Positions 17,826-25,958 are shown, numbered from the stretch's first letter. The stretch is 25,958 bases of DNA from Legionella_A sp049239925 (GCA_049239925.1 JBMLTO010000054.1:1-25958); one strand, 5' to 3'. Numbers and translations are program-made. The notes: a model not told the origin generated them from the sequence alone.

Positions 17826-18071
17826 AAAGTCAGTCATGTCGATGCTAGGTATAACATGGATCCTACGAGTCTATAGACCCAAGTTAACACGGCCTTTAGT
17901 TAAGGCTAGCTTCAATTATTTCATGATACAAACTGGCATTTCATCGCTTGCAATCATAAACTAACTTTTATGACGATAGATATAAGGCTTACGAAAAATA
18001 CCCAGGCAGGAACACAAAATAAAGTTAACCAAGGAATTGGTATTTCATTCGAGTCTTGATGCAATGAATAC

Positions 18072-18080
18072 TGCTATGAT
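18072..18080 (+). promoter_or_regulatory. candidate extended -10 promoter element for the S41 protease gene
   Basis: TGCTATGAT carries the TGn extension and a one-mismatch -10 hexamer, 23 bases before the ATG. A poor -35 (GTCTTG) lies 16 bases before the hexamer, which fits an extended -10 promoter. The 278-base gap after envC otherwise shows no gene. Confidence 0.4.
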
Positions 18081-18103
18081 TACCTCTCAAGAAGGAAGAG
18101 TTC

Positions 18104-19423
18104 ATGTACTGCAGCAATAGCCCTCTCAGAACATTACTTCTAATACTTATACTGTTATTTTTTTATCCATTACAACTTTTAGCCACGAATGAGAATAGCC
18201 GACATCAACATCATATCCCGGTAGAAGAGGTGGAACGTTTTTCTAATGTTTTGGGACAAATTAAAAAATATTATGTGAGACCAACATCAGACAAAGAATT
18301 ATTTGATCATGCCATACGTGGCATGTTAAATGGGCTTGATCCGCATTCGACCTATCTCGATGAACAAGATTTCAAGGAGTTACAATCGGCAACACAAGGG
18401 GAATTTGGTGGCCTGGGACTAGAAGTGACTCTGCAAGATGGCATGGTAAAAATTATAACTCCACTAGTTGATACGCCAGCCTATCAAGCGGGAATACAAG
18501 CAGGTGATATCATCATTAAATTAGACAATCAACTAACACAAGGCATAGGATTGAAACATGCAGTAAACTTAATGCGTGGGCCGATTGGCAGCAAGATTGT
18601 GCTAACAATACTCCGTCAAGGAGAAAAAGAACCACTGAAATTTAAAATAGTACGCCAAAAAATCGTGGTACAAAGTGTTAATAGTAAACTGATTGATCAT
18701 AAATATGGTTACATTCGCCTCAGTCAATTTCAAGCACAAACAGCAATCGATATGAAGCAAGCAATTGCGCAGCTTACTCAACAAGCTGGCGGGAAACTAC
18801 AAGGTGCAATACTGGATTTGCGTAATAATCCTGGTGGATTACTTGATTCTGCGATCGCAATAGCTGACTCATTTATTTCGAACGATAACGTTAGCAATCA
18901 AGAAATAATTGTCTACACACAAGGAAGGCTCCCTGGATCAAAGTTTACCGCTATCGCTACTCCTGGTGACATTCTTGAAAAAACACCAATAATTGTATTA
19001 ATTAATAGTGGTTCAGCGTCGGCTTCAGAAATAGTGGCCGGTGCGTTACAAGACCATAAACGAGCAATCATCGTAGGAACACGTAGTTTTGGCAAAGGCT
19101 CAGTTCAAACCGTATTACCGTTAGACGAAAAACATGCCATTAAATTGACCACTGCCCTCTATTATACACCTTCCGGAACATCGATTCAGGCCAAGGGCAT
19201 CACTCCAGACATTATGATTGAAAATATCAACGTACCTAAAGCTTCTGCTATCAACGAATCACGTATCAGTGAAACTAGTTTAAATCACCACCAGCTAACA
19301 AACCATGATGATAGAGGCTTAGCGTCTATCCGACCGGGAGAGTCTAGCAATTTACTACATGAAGACTACCAACTTTATACAGCATTAACTGTCTTGAAAG
19401 GTTTATCAATTGTAGGGCATTGA
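18104..19423 (+). CDS. S41 family C-terminal processing peptidase (CtpA-like)
   Basis: S41 tail-processing proteases degrade or trim periplasmic substrates such as cell-wall hydrolases. This 439-residue protein starts with an export signal (about 1-27: PLRTLLLILILLFFYPLQLLA), then a helical segment (ERFSNVLGQIKKYYVRP), a PDZ domain (about 95-180, GGLGLEVTL...IQAGDIIIKLDN) and the catalytic domain. The Ser/Lys dyad is S306 in NSGSASASE and K331 in SFGKGSVQT, 25 residues apart as in the family. The C-terminal 60 residues are polar and non-conserved. An AAGGAAGAG box precedes the ATG. It follows gpmI-envC as in many gammaproteobacteria, probably from its own promoter. Confidence 0.93.
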   Translation: MYCSNSPLRTLLLILILLFFYPLQLLATNENSRHQHHIPVEEVERFSNVLGQIKKYYVRPTSDKELFDHAIRGMLNGLDPHSTYLDEQDFKELQSATQGEFGGLGLEVTLQDGMVKIITPLVDTPAYQAGIQAGDIIIKLDNQLTQGIGLKHAVNLMRGPIGSKIVLTILRQGEKEPLKFKIVRQKIVVQSVNSKLIDHKYGYIRLSQFQAQTAIDMKQAIAQLTQQAGGKLQGAILDLRNNPGGLLDSAIAIADSFISNDNVSNQEIIVYTQGRLPGSKFTAIATPGDILEKTPIIVLINSGSASASEIVAGALQDHKRAIIVGTRSFGKGSVQTVLPLDEKHAIKLTTALYYTPSGTSIQAKGITPDIMIENINVPKASAINESRISETSLNHHQLTNHDDRGLASIRPGESSNLLHEDYQLYTALTVLKGLSIVGH

Positions 19424-19524
19424 CACATGCATACTGAACTTCACTACGTAAACTCATTCGAATAATGATTTAACTAATCAATTAAAGACCAACAAGATTT
19501 TCTATTGCTCAAGACGAGATGTCT

Positions 19525-19552
19525 TTGCGAATTAATTGTCACATGATATGAT
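19525..19552 (+). promoter_or_regulatory. candidate sigma-70 promoter of the adenosine deaminase gene
   Basis: TTGCGA (19525-19530) and TATGAT (19547-19552) are 16 bases apart and end 27 bases before the ATG. The gene lies 156 bases after the S41 protease, so it probably opens a new transcription unit. Confidence 0.45.
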
Positions 19553-19579
19553 AGCCTCTCAGTTAATACCTTAGATTTT

Positions 19580-21109
19580 ATGCATTTCACCAAGCTTATT
19601 TTTATAGCCTTTATTTTATACAGTTCTTCAGCTGTTTCAACGGTTGAGGAGTTTTTCAGCGAAGCTAAATCAGAGCCCCAACGTCTCTATACGTTTCTAA
19701 AGGAAATGCCTAAAGGTGGCGAGCTACATTATCATTTAGCAGGAGGAGCTTATCCTGAAATCATGCTAAAAATAGCTGCAAAAACAGATTATTGTTTAGA
19801 TACTGATTATAAGTTAGTTAAACAACACCCCTGCTTGCAGAAGTTAACTGTTGCCGATACCAAAAAAAAATCGCCCCTTTACAAAAAAATCATAAACGCG
19901 TGGTCAATGGAAAACTTTGTACCCAATATAGAGTCAGGGCATGATCATTTTTTTGCAAGTTTTTATAAGTTTTTCCCCATTGTGGTTGATCATCAAGCAC
20001 TACTATTAGCTGACATCATGAAACGAGCTGCAAAGCAGCATGAGCTTTATATGGAAATAATGGTCATGCCTGACAATGCAAAATCAGCATCGTTTATCGA
20101 ACCATCGGAATCATCACTGGCAGCGAAGATGAAAACCCTACTTGCGAATAAAAAATTCCAAAAAAATATTCATGATACGATAACCACCACTACAGACCTT
20201 CTACACCAAGCCCGTCAGCTATTAAATTGCGATCGTGACCCGCAACAACAGACCTGTTTGCTAACAGTTAAGTTTCAATATTATGTTTTACGCGAACAAC
20301 CATTGGATAATATATTTGCTCAAGCACTCAATGGCTTTGTAGCAGCCAGCTTATCAGACGATATTATCGCTATTAATTTAGTACAAGCAGAAGATGGCTA
20401 CCTTTCTATGCGAGATTACCAGCAACAAATGAACATCTTTCGTTTTTTACATCAAGCTTACCCAAACGTTAATATAGCCTTGCATGCGGGCGAATTAGAC
20501 ATCAGTTCACTAACTAAGCCCATATCACATATCCATGACGCTCTTTTTATTGCTAAAGCAAAACGAATAGGTCACGGAAGTGCTATCAATGCAGAACAAC
20601 ATAAAACTAAAATTATGCAACACATGAGGCAACATCAGATCGCAGTAGAGATTAATTTAACTAGCAACTATCACATCTTGGGGATAAGCGGCTTGCATGG
20701 AAAAAAACACCCGCTCCCCATCTATCTGAAGCACCAAGTACCAGTTGTTTTATCAACTGATGATGAAGGAATTTTGAGAACGAATCTAACCAATGAATTT
20801 GTGCGCGCAGTAACCGACTTCAACTTAGATTACAAGACCATTAAAATGATCAATAGAAATACCTTGATTCATAATTTTTTACCAGGAAAAAGTCTATGGA
20901 TCGATGTTGCTCATAACACTACAGTTTCTGAATGTCGAAATCTAGACAGCTGGTCTTGTCATCAATTTATTGCAGCCAATAAAAAAGCTAACGTAGAATG
21001 GCGATTAGAAAAAAAGTTGCTTGCTTTTGAAGCTCAATTCATGCGCTCTAAAACGCTTAAAAATCGTATCATGCAGCATGGCAACTTATCGACAACAATA
21101 GATAGATAA
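19580..21109 (+). CDS. exported adenosine deaminase, ADGF/ADA2-like
   Basis: The family hydrolyses adenosine to inosine and ammonia with one Zn2+. This 509-residue protein begins with a signal peptide (about 1-20, MHFTKLIFIAFILYSSSAVS), so it should act in the periplasm or outside the cell. The metal and catalytic residues are intact: HYH (H50, H52) in GELHYHLAGG, H302 and E305 in LHAGEL, H332 in RIGHGS, and D394/D395 in STDDEG. It is about 170 residues longer than cytoplasmic ADA; the extra parts are an insertion around 70-120 with two cysteines (C73, C85) and further cysteines (such as C218, C225) that could form disulfides, as in secreted ADGF/ADA2 proteins. No strong ribosome site is visible. 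dotU starts 57 bases downstream and could be co-transcribed. Confidence 0.88.
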   Translation: MHFTKLIFIAFILYSSSAVSTVEEFFSEAKSEPQRLYTFLKEMPKGGELHYHLAGGAYPEIMLKIAAKTDYCLDTDYKLVKQHPCLQKLTVADTKKKSPLYKKIINAWSMENFVPNIESGHDHFFASFYKFFPIVVDHQALLLADIMKRAAKQHELYMEIMVMPDNAKSASFIEPSESSLAAKMKTLLANKKFQKNIHDTITTTTDLLHQARQLLNCDRDPQQQTCLLTVKFQYYVLREQPLDNIFAQALNGFVAASLSDDIIAINLVQAEDGYLSMRDYQQQMNIFRFLHQAYPNVNIALHAGELDISSLTKPISHIHDALFIAKAKRIGHGSAINAEQHKTKIMQHMRQHQIAVEINLTSNYHILGISGLHGKKHPLPIYLKHQVPVVLSTDDEGILRTNLTNEFVRAVTDFNLDYKTIKMINRNTLIHNFLPGKSLWIDVAHNTTVSECRNLDSWSCHQFIAANKKANVEWRLEKKLLAFEAQFMRSKTLKNRIMQHGNLSTTIDR

Positions 21110-21166
21110 CGTATTATCAAACGATTATTTAGCTAGCGATTAAAAATCCATTTTATTTGGAGTAAA

Positions 21167-21958
21167 ATGATGACAGCCGAGGTTTATTCGGCCACCGTTA
21201 CAAGCCGACTTGATGTCCCAAATATATTATACCCTATCTCTAACGGTTACTATCGTTCGAAAATATTTGTTACCGCATCAACCAGTAACGCATTAGTTGC
21301 CGCAGCGGGTCCATTACTGTCATTAATAGAACGATTATGCTTAAGTCATACTCTTCCGCCTATTCATAGCATTAGAGACAATATTGAACATGAGCTACAT
21401 GCCTTTAATAGTAGACTTGCTTACGTAAATCTTGCAGATGAGCTTATTAGCATCGCTAACTACTTACTGTGCTCGACCATTGACGAGTTATTGGGTAAAA
21501 ACTATTTACGCGTCAATGGATACATCGATCAATTCAAAGCATTTACCCCCTGTTCACCAAACGAATTAGGACCAGAATACCGTTTTTTTGAAATCATTGA
21601 CCATATTAAAGAACGCACAAACCAATATTTAGATCTCATTGAATTAGGATACTATTGTTTAATTGCAGGCTATGAAGGCAAATATCACCTACGTGCTGAC
21701 GGTAGACAAGCGCTCGATAACTTGATTGAAGAACTCTACCAAGTGATACAATATCATCGGGTTGGCAAGCCACATCGCTTGTTCAAAGAGCATAATAATA
21801 CCTTACCCAATCCAATTAATTATAAACCGTTAGTCATGAAGCTATTGATTGCTTTGGGAATTGTTTGTGCTGCTTACGTACTTAGCAATATTATCATAGA
21901 ACATAAAGCCCAATCACTGCTATCTGGTCATACTGCTCTTACTAATATGGATAATTAA
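21167..21958 (+). CDS. dotU: DotU/IcmH, type IVB secretion system inner-membrane protein
   Basis: In Legionella DotU (IcmH) works with IcmF in the inner membrane to stabilise the Dot/Icm core complex; TssL is the type VI counterpart. The 263-residue protein has the DotU cytoplasmic helical domain, with AGPLLSLIERL at about 47-57, NYLLCSTIDELLG at about 98-110, and FFEIIDHI...LIELGYYCLIAGYEGKYHL at about 143-180. A single membrane anchor follows (about 224-241, LLIALGIVCAAYVLSNII) and then a short tail. There is no OmpA-like domain, which fits the type IVB rather than many type VI versions. GGAG precedes two tandem ATGs. Its stop shares one base with the icmF start (TAATG), so the two are coupled. 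Confidence 0.9.
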   Translation: MMTAEVYSATVTSRLDVPNILYPISNGYYRSKIFVTASTSNALVAAAGPLLSLIERLCLSHTLPPIHSIRDNIEHELHAFNSRLAYVNLADELISIANYLLCSTIDELLGKNYLRVNGYIDQFKAFTPCSPNELGPEYRFFEIIDHIKERTNQYLDLIELGYYCLIAGYEGKYHLRADGRQALDNLIEELYQVIQYHRVGKPHRLFKEHNNTLPNPINYKPLVMKLLIALGIVCAAYVLSNIIIEHKAQSLLSGHTALTNMDN

Positions 21959-24879
21959 TGGATAAGTCATTGCGTCTACTCTGTGAAGGTTTAACCAAAG
22001 TTGTCTGGCAATTAAAGCCACAAGTTAATCCCCTATCCTTTATAATCCTTACTGGTAAAGATAAACAGGGTAAAACAGCCCTGCTTAGACAAAGCCAATT
22101 TATACAAGCTGAAACAGACCTCGAATGTTACGCCAATATATTCTATAACCAACAAGGGATCATCGTTGAATTAGGAGAATCATGGATTAACCAAAGCCAA
22201 TCCATTTTGCAACATACCCTAAAAAAGCTCAATAATTGCCACCGAAAATTAAAAATTACTGGCATTATGTTATGCATTGACATCAATGAATTTCTTGATG
22301 CCGAGCCACAAGACTTCAATAAAAATATTAAAACACACAGTCATCTATTGCGTCGCTTTGGAGAAAGCCTGGGATATAAAACAAAAATCGCTATTATATG
22401 CACCAAAACAGACGCATTGGCTGGTTTTTGTGATTTTTTCCAGTATGAACATACCAGCGAACTAAATAAACCCTTAGGATTTTCGCTATATCATCTGACT
22501 GATCAGAAAAAAATTATTGACACTTATCAAATGCAATTTGAACGTTTAGTAGACGTACTCAGCAATCAAATTATTAGCAAAATACATCCAGCTCGCTCAA
22601 CCCTTAAACGAACGTTAATTCGAGAATTCCCTGTGCAAATTGCAAGTCTTCAATTTGCTATACAATCATTTATACAACAAATACCGTCCAATCTATTTTT
22701 TTTGGAAGCAATTTATTTTACCAGCGCCGAACAAGGTGGCATGAGTCACGATCAACTGAATAAAAAAATTAAACATGAGTATGAACTAGTTGTACAAGAC
22801 AAATTTCCACAAGCAAATAATTATCGTTCATTTTTTATAGAAGGTGCATTAATTGGTTTCCAAACACAAACCATGCATCATGTTCCAAAACTATTTGGTC
22901 TTCCTAAATCGATAACTACAGCAATTGCTATCGCTATTTCAATGATAGTTACCTGGCTTGTTAATCAACATTTAACATCGAGTCATCTTCTCGATGAAGC
23001 AAGTAAAGAATTATTACTGTATGAAACCCAGCAACGAGCCCAAACAAACAAGTCTCCTGCTATCTACCACTTATCTAAAGCTGCTAATTCGATTGAACGC
23101 ATTAGTTTCAATCTTGTCTCTTTACCTGCACTCGAAGATTTAAAAATCAAACTTAAGGTTGAAACGGATCATCACTTGAGAGGTGATTTCTTACCTGAAG
23201 TACTGCATCAAATTGAACAAAGTATGACAGATACTCGGGAAACACAAGCCCAAAGATATCAAGCCCTCAAAGTTTATTTGATGTTAGCTGAACCTAAACA
23301 TTTTTCCGAAAATATCGTATTTAGCTGGTTTAGGGAACATAACCAGCATTTAAGCAAAGAAAATTTATCCAAAAAACTGATATTATTGCAACAAGTGTTA
23401 AAACAACCAATTCAACCAGCACCAATCAATCAACAACTAGTTTCAGATATTCGCAACTATCTCAATGCGTTACCAACCAATTATCTCTATTATTCGTTGG
23501 CTAAAACTTATCTATCAGACCAAAAACAGCTTTTGAATATTGGTGGTTTTGAACTGGGTGAAACGCAAGTTCCAATTTACTTAACTAAAAATAAATTCAA
23601 TGAAGTACTAAGCAAACTACCCAAAATTAGCCAACTATTAGAAAATGAACGTTGGGTTTTAGAACGTGAAAACATACACGATCTTAGCTCTTTATTGCAG
23701 CAAGCTTATATCTATGAATATGTTCATTGGTGGAAAAACTTCATACAACGATCTACACCCGTTCATGTTATTGACTTCCAACAAGCTAAACAGTTAACTC
23801 AAGCGATCCGCCAATCTAATTCTATAAAAAAATTAATCCATATCATCCAGGAAGAAACCAGTCCGCAGTACGCTAAAAAGTCAACAATATTCAATGAAGA
23901 AATAGCCAGTAAATTTACAGAAATCAATTTACTTAGTCGATCTAGTATTAATCAACTAACTGATAATTTACTTGATTTAGAAAAATTTATAACAACATTG
24001 TCTTTGGTCAATGACCAAGGCAAAACGGCATTTTTGCTTAGTAAAAATCGTTTTCAAGGTGATAGGGGGGCAAATCCACTGGGTGAGTTATATACGCAAA
24101 TGCACCAATTGCCTGAGCCAATTTCGGTTTGGATAAAAAAGATTACTGATGACACATGGTCTATTTTATTAAGTCAATGTAAACACTATATTAATGAACA
24201 ATGGCAAGAAAGCGTCTTTGATTTCTTTCAACATAAAATAGCCAGACATTATCCATTTGACCTAACAGAACCACAAGATGTCAATCTAACCGATTTCAAC
24301 AGTTTTTTCTCTCATCAAGGTATTCTAAATAACTTTATTGAATTCTATATAAAACCATTCCTAGATACCTCTCAACCACAATGGCAATTAAAAGAAATTG
24401 ATAACTATGTGCTTCCCATATCAACTGATGTAATTAACCAACTTATTCGTGCAAACATTATTACCAATATGTTTTTTACTGAACATGATGGACAAAGTAA
24501 AGTTGAATTCAGCTTGCAAAAATTAAGTTTAGATCCCGTCGTGGCAAATCTGCAATTAATATTAGGCGATAACAAACTGTATGATGACCAAAATACAGAC
24601 AGAAGCAACCATTTTATATGGCCACAATTGGATGCTAAATTAACCATTAACGCTATTGATGGCAATCACTTTGATATAGAAGAAAAAGGACCATGGGCTT
24701 TTTTTAAACTCCTACAAAAAGTTAATGTACTTGTTGATGAGCACGATAGCTCCAGCCTACAAATTTTATTTGAAATTAATGGCAATTCAGGACGCTATCT
24801 ATTAAAAACTGAAAATCAAATCAATCCATTCGTACCTGGTATTTTAAATGGATTTTCTCTGAGCTCAAAAATCGCCTAG
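21958..24879 (+). CDS. icmF: IcmF, type IVB secretion system inner-membrane NTPase-like protein
   Basis: IcmF is the partner of DotU; in Legionella the pair is needed for a stable Dot/Icm apparatus and full intracellular growth. The 973-residue length fits type IVB IcmF and is shorter than type VI TssM (about 1100-1250). A Walker A motif GKDKQGKT is at 33-40, with IMLCIDINEF near 103 and an ICTKTDALAGF segment near 147, giving a GTPase-like domain. One clear membrane segment lies at about 319-336 (ITTAIAIAISMIVTWLVN). The long remainder is helical, with a C-terminal beta-rich part (about 830-973) ending in NPFVPGILNGFSLSS. I see no membrane helices before the Walker domain, unlike type VI TssM. 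Downstream is a gap and an IS66 fragment; no other dot/icm gene is in the window. Confidence 0.9.
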   Translation: MDKSLRLLCEGLTKVVWQLKPQVNPLSFIILTGKDKQGKTALLRQSQFIQAETDLECYANIFYNQQGIIVELGESWINQSQSILQHTLKKLNNCHRKLKITGIMLCIDINEFLDAEPQDFNKNIKTHSHLLRRFGESLGYKTKIAIICTKTDALAGFCDFFQYEHTSELNKPLGFSLYHLTDQKKIIDTYQMQFERLVDVLSNQIISKIHPARSTLKRTLIREFPVQIASLQFAIQSFIQQIPSNLFFLEAIYFTSAEQGGMSHDQLNKKIKHEYELVVQDKFPQANNYRSFFIEGALIGFQTQTMHHVPKLFGLPKSITTAIAIAISMIVTWLVNQHLTSSHLLDEASKELLLYETQQRAQTNKSPAIYHLSKAANSIERISFNLVSLPALEDLKIKLKVETDHHLRGDFLPEVLHQIEQSMTDTRETQAQRYQALKVYLMLAEPKHFSENIVFSWFREHNQHLSKENLSKKLILLQQVLKQPIQPAPINQQLVSDIRNYLNALPTNYLYYSLAKTYLSDQKQLLNIGGFELGETQVPIYLTKNKFNEVLSKLPKISQLLENERWVLERENIHDLSSLLQQAYIYEYVHWWKNFIQRSTPVHVIDFQQAKQLTQAIRQSNSIKKLIHIIQEETSPQYAKKSTIFNEEIASKFTEINLLSRSSINQLTDNLLDLEKFITTLSLVNDQGKTAFLLSKNRFQGDRGANPLGELYTQMHQLPEPISVWIKKITDDTWSILLSQCKHYINEQWQESVFDFFQHKIARHYPFDLTEPQDVNLTDFNSFFSHQGILNNFIEFYIKPFLDTSQPQWQLKEIDNYVLPISTDVINQLIRANIITNMFFTEHDGQSKVEFSLQKLSLDPVVANLQLILGDNKLYDDQNTDRSNHFIWPQLDAKLTINAIDGNHFDIEEKGPWAFFKLLQKVNVLVDEHDSSSLQILFEINGNSGRYLLKTENQINPFVPGILNGFSLSSKIA

Positions 24880-24893
24880 AAAACTTGAGCTCA
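24860..24893 (+). terminator. hairpin across the icmF stop codon (possible transcript end)
   Basis: TGAGCTCAA (24860-24868) and TTGAGCTCA (24885-24893) are perfect 9-bp complements with a 16-base loop that contains the icmF TAG. Each arm also holds the palindrome GAGCTC. No T-run follows, so a standard intrinsic terminator is unlikely; it may protect the 3' end or be part of a weak terminator. Confidence 0.35.
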
Positions 24894-25151
24894 TGTCTAA
24901 CTGACGACTTTCCGAGCCTGAATGCAGAATAACGTCATTCCACCCTGCTCTGCGTTATTAATGAAATTGTCATTTGCAAGCAAAACGCTATCAACACAGA
25001 TTAACGAAACGATTCTATGCTGACTCGCCCATATGTTCAGTTTGCCTAACCATCTTAAATCAATGACGCACTTATGGTGAGAGAATACTGTTAGCCTAGA
25101 AGTAAAGGTTATTTTGAATCTGAATGACCGACACTAAATACTCTAGAATCG
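24880..25151. other. intergenic region without a gene
   Basis: Between the icmF stop and the small remnant next to the IS66 fragment I see only very short open frames (the longest clear one, from 24961, is 20 codons). There is a weak dyad, AATAACG (24928-24934) with CGTTATT (24953-24959). I could not find an IS66-type terminal inverted repeat here. Confidence 0.5.
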
Positions 25152-25259
25152 TTACCACCAGCGCGATCTTGTTGGCTCAATAGTTGTCTCATTGATTTTT
25201 TTTAATCCTTCCTGCATATCAGCTCGCACAGCCTTGTTCTCTTCATGGTATGCGGTTAA
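25152..25259 (-). pseudogene. short reading-frame remnant, perhaps the C-terminal end of a ParD-like antitoxin
   Basis: Between two stops on the minus strand lie 35 codons of protein-like sequence, with the stretch HEENKAVRADMQEGLKKINE and an ending SRWW. The pattern of charged residues around a KAVRADMQEGL core recalls the tail of ribbon-helix-helix ParD-type antitoxins. No good start codon or ribosome site exists (only internal GTG and ATG), so if real it is a truncated gene. Its upstream edge meets the stop of the transposase fragment. Weak assignment by eye. Confidence 0.25.
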
Positions 25260-25921
25260 TTAACCACACCTTTTTCTGGCATGCTGAGATTGGGTAAACT
25301 ACGCATATCAGTTAGCAATGCAGGGTCGATATTATAAGGAATCAGGCGCTGTAGTTGCTCGAGTGTATTGGCTTGTCGAATGTGAGTAAGGACGTACTTA
25401 AACCAAGAAAAGGTTTCAATTTTATTTTGCTTACAGGTTTCGATCAGCGAAAAAAGGATGCTAGCGGCTTTAGCCCCAAGGTCATTGCCATTGAATAGCC
25501 AGTTTTTACGCCCAATAACGAAAGGTTTAATGGTACGCTCACTTAAGTTGTTATCGAGCTCCAATCGCCCATCGAATAAGAAGATATTGAGAGATTCCCA
25601 GTGGGTTAATGAATAAAAAAGAGCAGAGCCCAAAGGGCTTTTGGGAGGCACTTTAAGCTGTGCCTCATCCAGAAGAGCTTTGATTTTCAAAACTATGGGC
25701 CTGGATTTTTGAACTCTAGTCATAAAAATGAGCGCAGGTTCTGCAAGGTTGTCTTTGAGCTCGCGCTCTATATGATAGAGCTTGCCGATTAAAGCGACTA
25801 CTTGATGAGCTAAACCTTGTTTTTTATGAGCTTTGGCCACATCCACAAAATAGCGTCTAGCATGAGCCCAGCAAGCGACATGATGAATGTGCTCTTGTTG
25901 TCCTAAAGTGTAAAACTTCAA
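25256..25921 (-). CDS. tnpC: IS66 family transposase, C-terminal part (partial)
   Basis: IS66 TnpC is a DDE transposase of about 500 residues; only the last 221 or so are here. The family marks are HVACWAHARRYFVD near the start, the segment DNNLSERTIKPFVIGRKNWL with its conserved Asp and Glu, and NDLGAKAASILFSLIETCK, followed by the usual C-terminal tail with YNIDP. The TTG at 25921 is only a nominal start: the frame stays open to the window edge, so the gene either continues to the right or is cut there. Codons right of 25921 do not resemble the expected LQTDGY-type region that carries the first catalytic Asp, which suggests a disrupted copy. No accessory tnpA or tnpB is in view. Confidence 0.85.
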   Translation of the reverse strand: MKFYTLGQQEHIHHVACWAHARRYFVDVAKAHKKQGLAHQVVALIGKLYHIERELKDNLAEPALIFMTRVQKSRPIVLKIKALLDEAQLKVPPKSPLGSALFYSLTHWESLNIFLFDGRLELDNNLSERTIKPFVIGRKNWLFNGNDLGAKAASILFSLIETCKQNKIETFSWFKYVLTHIRQANTLEQLQRLIPYNIDPALLTDMRSLPNLSMPEKGVVN

Positions 25922-25926
25922 ACTTG

Positions 25927-25953
25927 ATCTGACAAGTTGCTTTAAATCTGACA
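25927..25953. repeat. two direct copies of ATCTGACA at the window edge
   Basis: ATCTGACA occurs at 25927-25934 and 25946-25953, 19 bases apart start to start, just inside the point where the IS66 protein similarity fades. This could be the terminal repeat region of another element inserted in the transposase gene. The window ends too soon to tell. Confidence 0.25.
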
Positions 25954-25958
25954 GATAA

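Noticed and set aside
17890..17912. GCCTT/AAGGC stem after envC as a terminator
   Set aside because: Only five pairs and no T-run, too weak to call.
17836..17967. Small + strand reading frame of about 43 codons between envC and the S41 protease gene
   Set aside because: No ribosome site, no recognisable composition, and it fills an ordinary intergenic gap; length is compatible with chance.
21167..24879. Reading dotU-icmF, with the FHA-like gene, as part of a type VI secretion system
   Set aside because: No other tss genes (sheath, Hcp, VgrG, ClpV) are present, IcmF is too short for TssM, and the FHA-like gene is 15 kb away on the other strand.
1..25958. CRISPR arrays, tRNA or rRNA genes
   Set aside because: No regularly spaced repeats and no tRNA-like cloverleaf or rRNA sequence were seen on either strand.

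Overview
The window is AT-rich gammaproteobacterial DNA, most likely from a member of the Legionellales (Legionella, Coxiella, Aquicella, Berkiella or Rickettsiella relatives). The main reason is a dotU/icmH-icmF pair of the type IVB (Dot/Icm) secretion type: DotU has a single C-terminal membrane anchor and no peptidoglycan-binding domain, and IcmF is 973 residues. The housekeeping proteins also read as gammaproteobacterial. Species cannot be named from sequence alone.

Layout, left to right. (1) 1-4318, + strand: recG (DNA repair helicase), then a CDF-type divalent metal exporter and a ZIP-type metal transporter in tandem. (2) 4319-4656: a gene-free convergent gap with a long wobble-paired hairpin. 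(3) 4657-7374, - strand: an unrecognised 444-residue protein with what looks like a degenerate forkhead-associated (FHA) domain, then serS. (4) 7549-14910, - strand: an envelope-biogenesis cluster transcribed uppS-cdsA-rseP-bamA-skp-fabZ-lpxA. It lacks dxr, lpxD and lpxB, which accompany these genes in many gammaproteobacteria; a hairpin sits where lpxD would be. (5) 15115-19423, + strand: gpmI-envC (4-bp overlap) and a CtpA-type S41 protease, a glycolysis and cell-wall-remodelling group. (6) 19580-24879, + strand: an exported ADGF/ADA2-like adenosine deaminase, then dotU and icmF. (7) 24880-25958: a gap with small remnants and the C-terminal part of an IS66 transposase reaching the right edge.

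How the genes fit together: the minus-strand cluster supplies lipid carriers (UppS), phospholipid precursors (CdsA), sigma-E proteolysis (RseP), outer-membrane protein assembly (BamA, Skp) and fatty acid/lipid A synthesis (FabZ, LpxA). DotU-IcmF stabilise the Dot/Icm apparatus in Legionella. The adjacent exported adenosine deaminase could act on host-derived adenosine. The FHA-like protein and the deaminase/dotU/icmF region are the most interesting parts; the rest is conventional chromosome.
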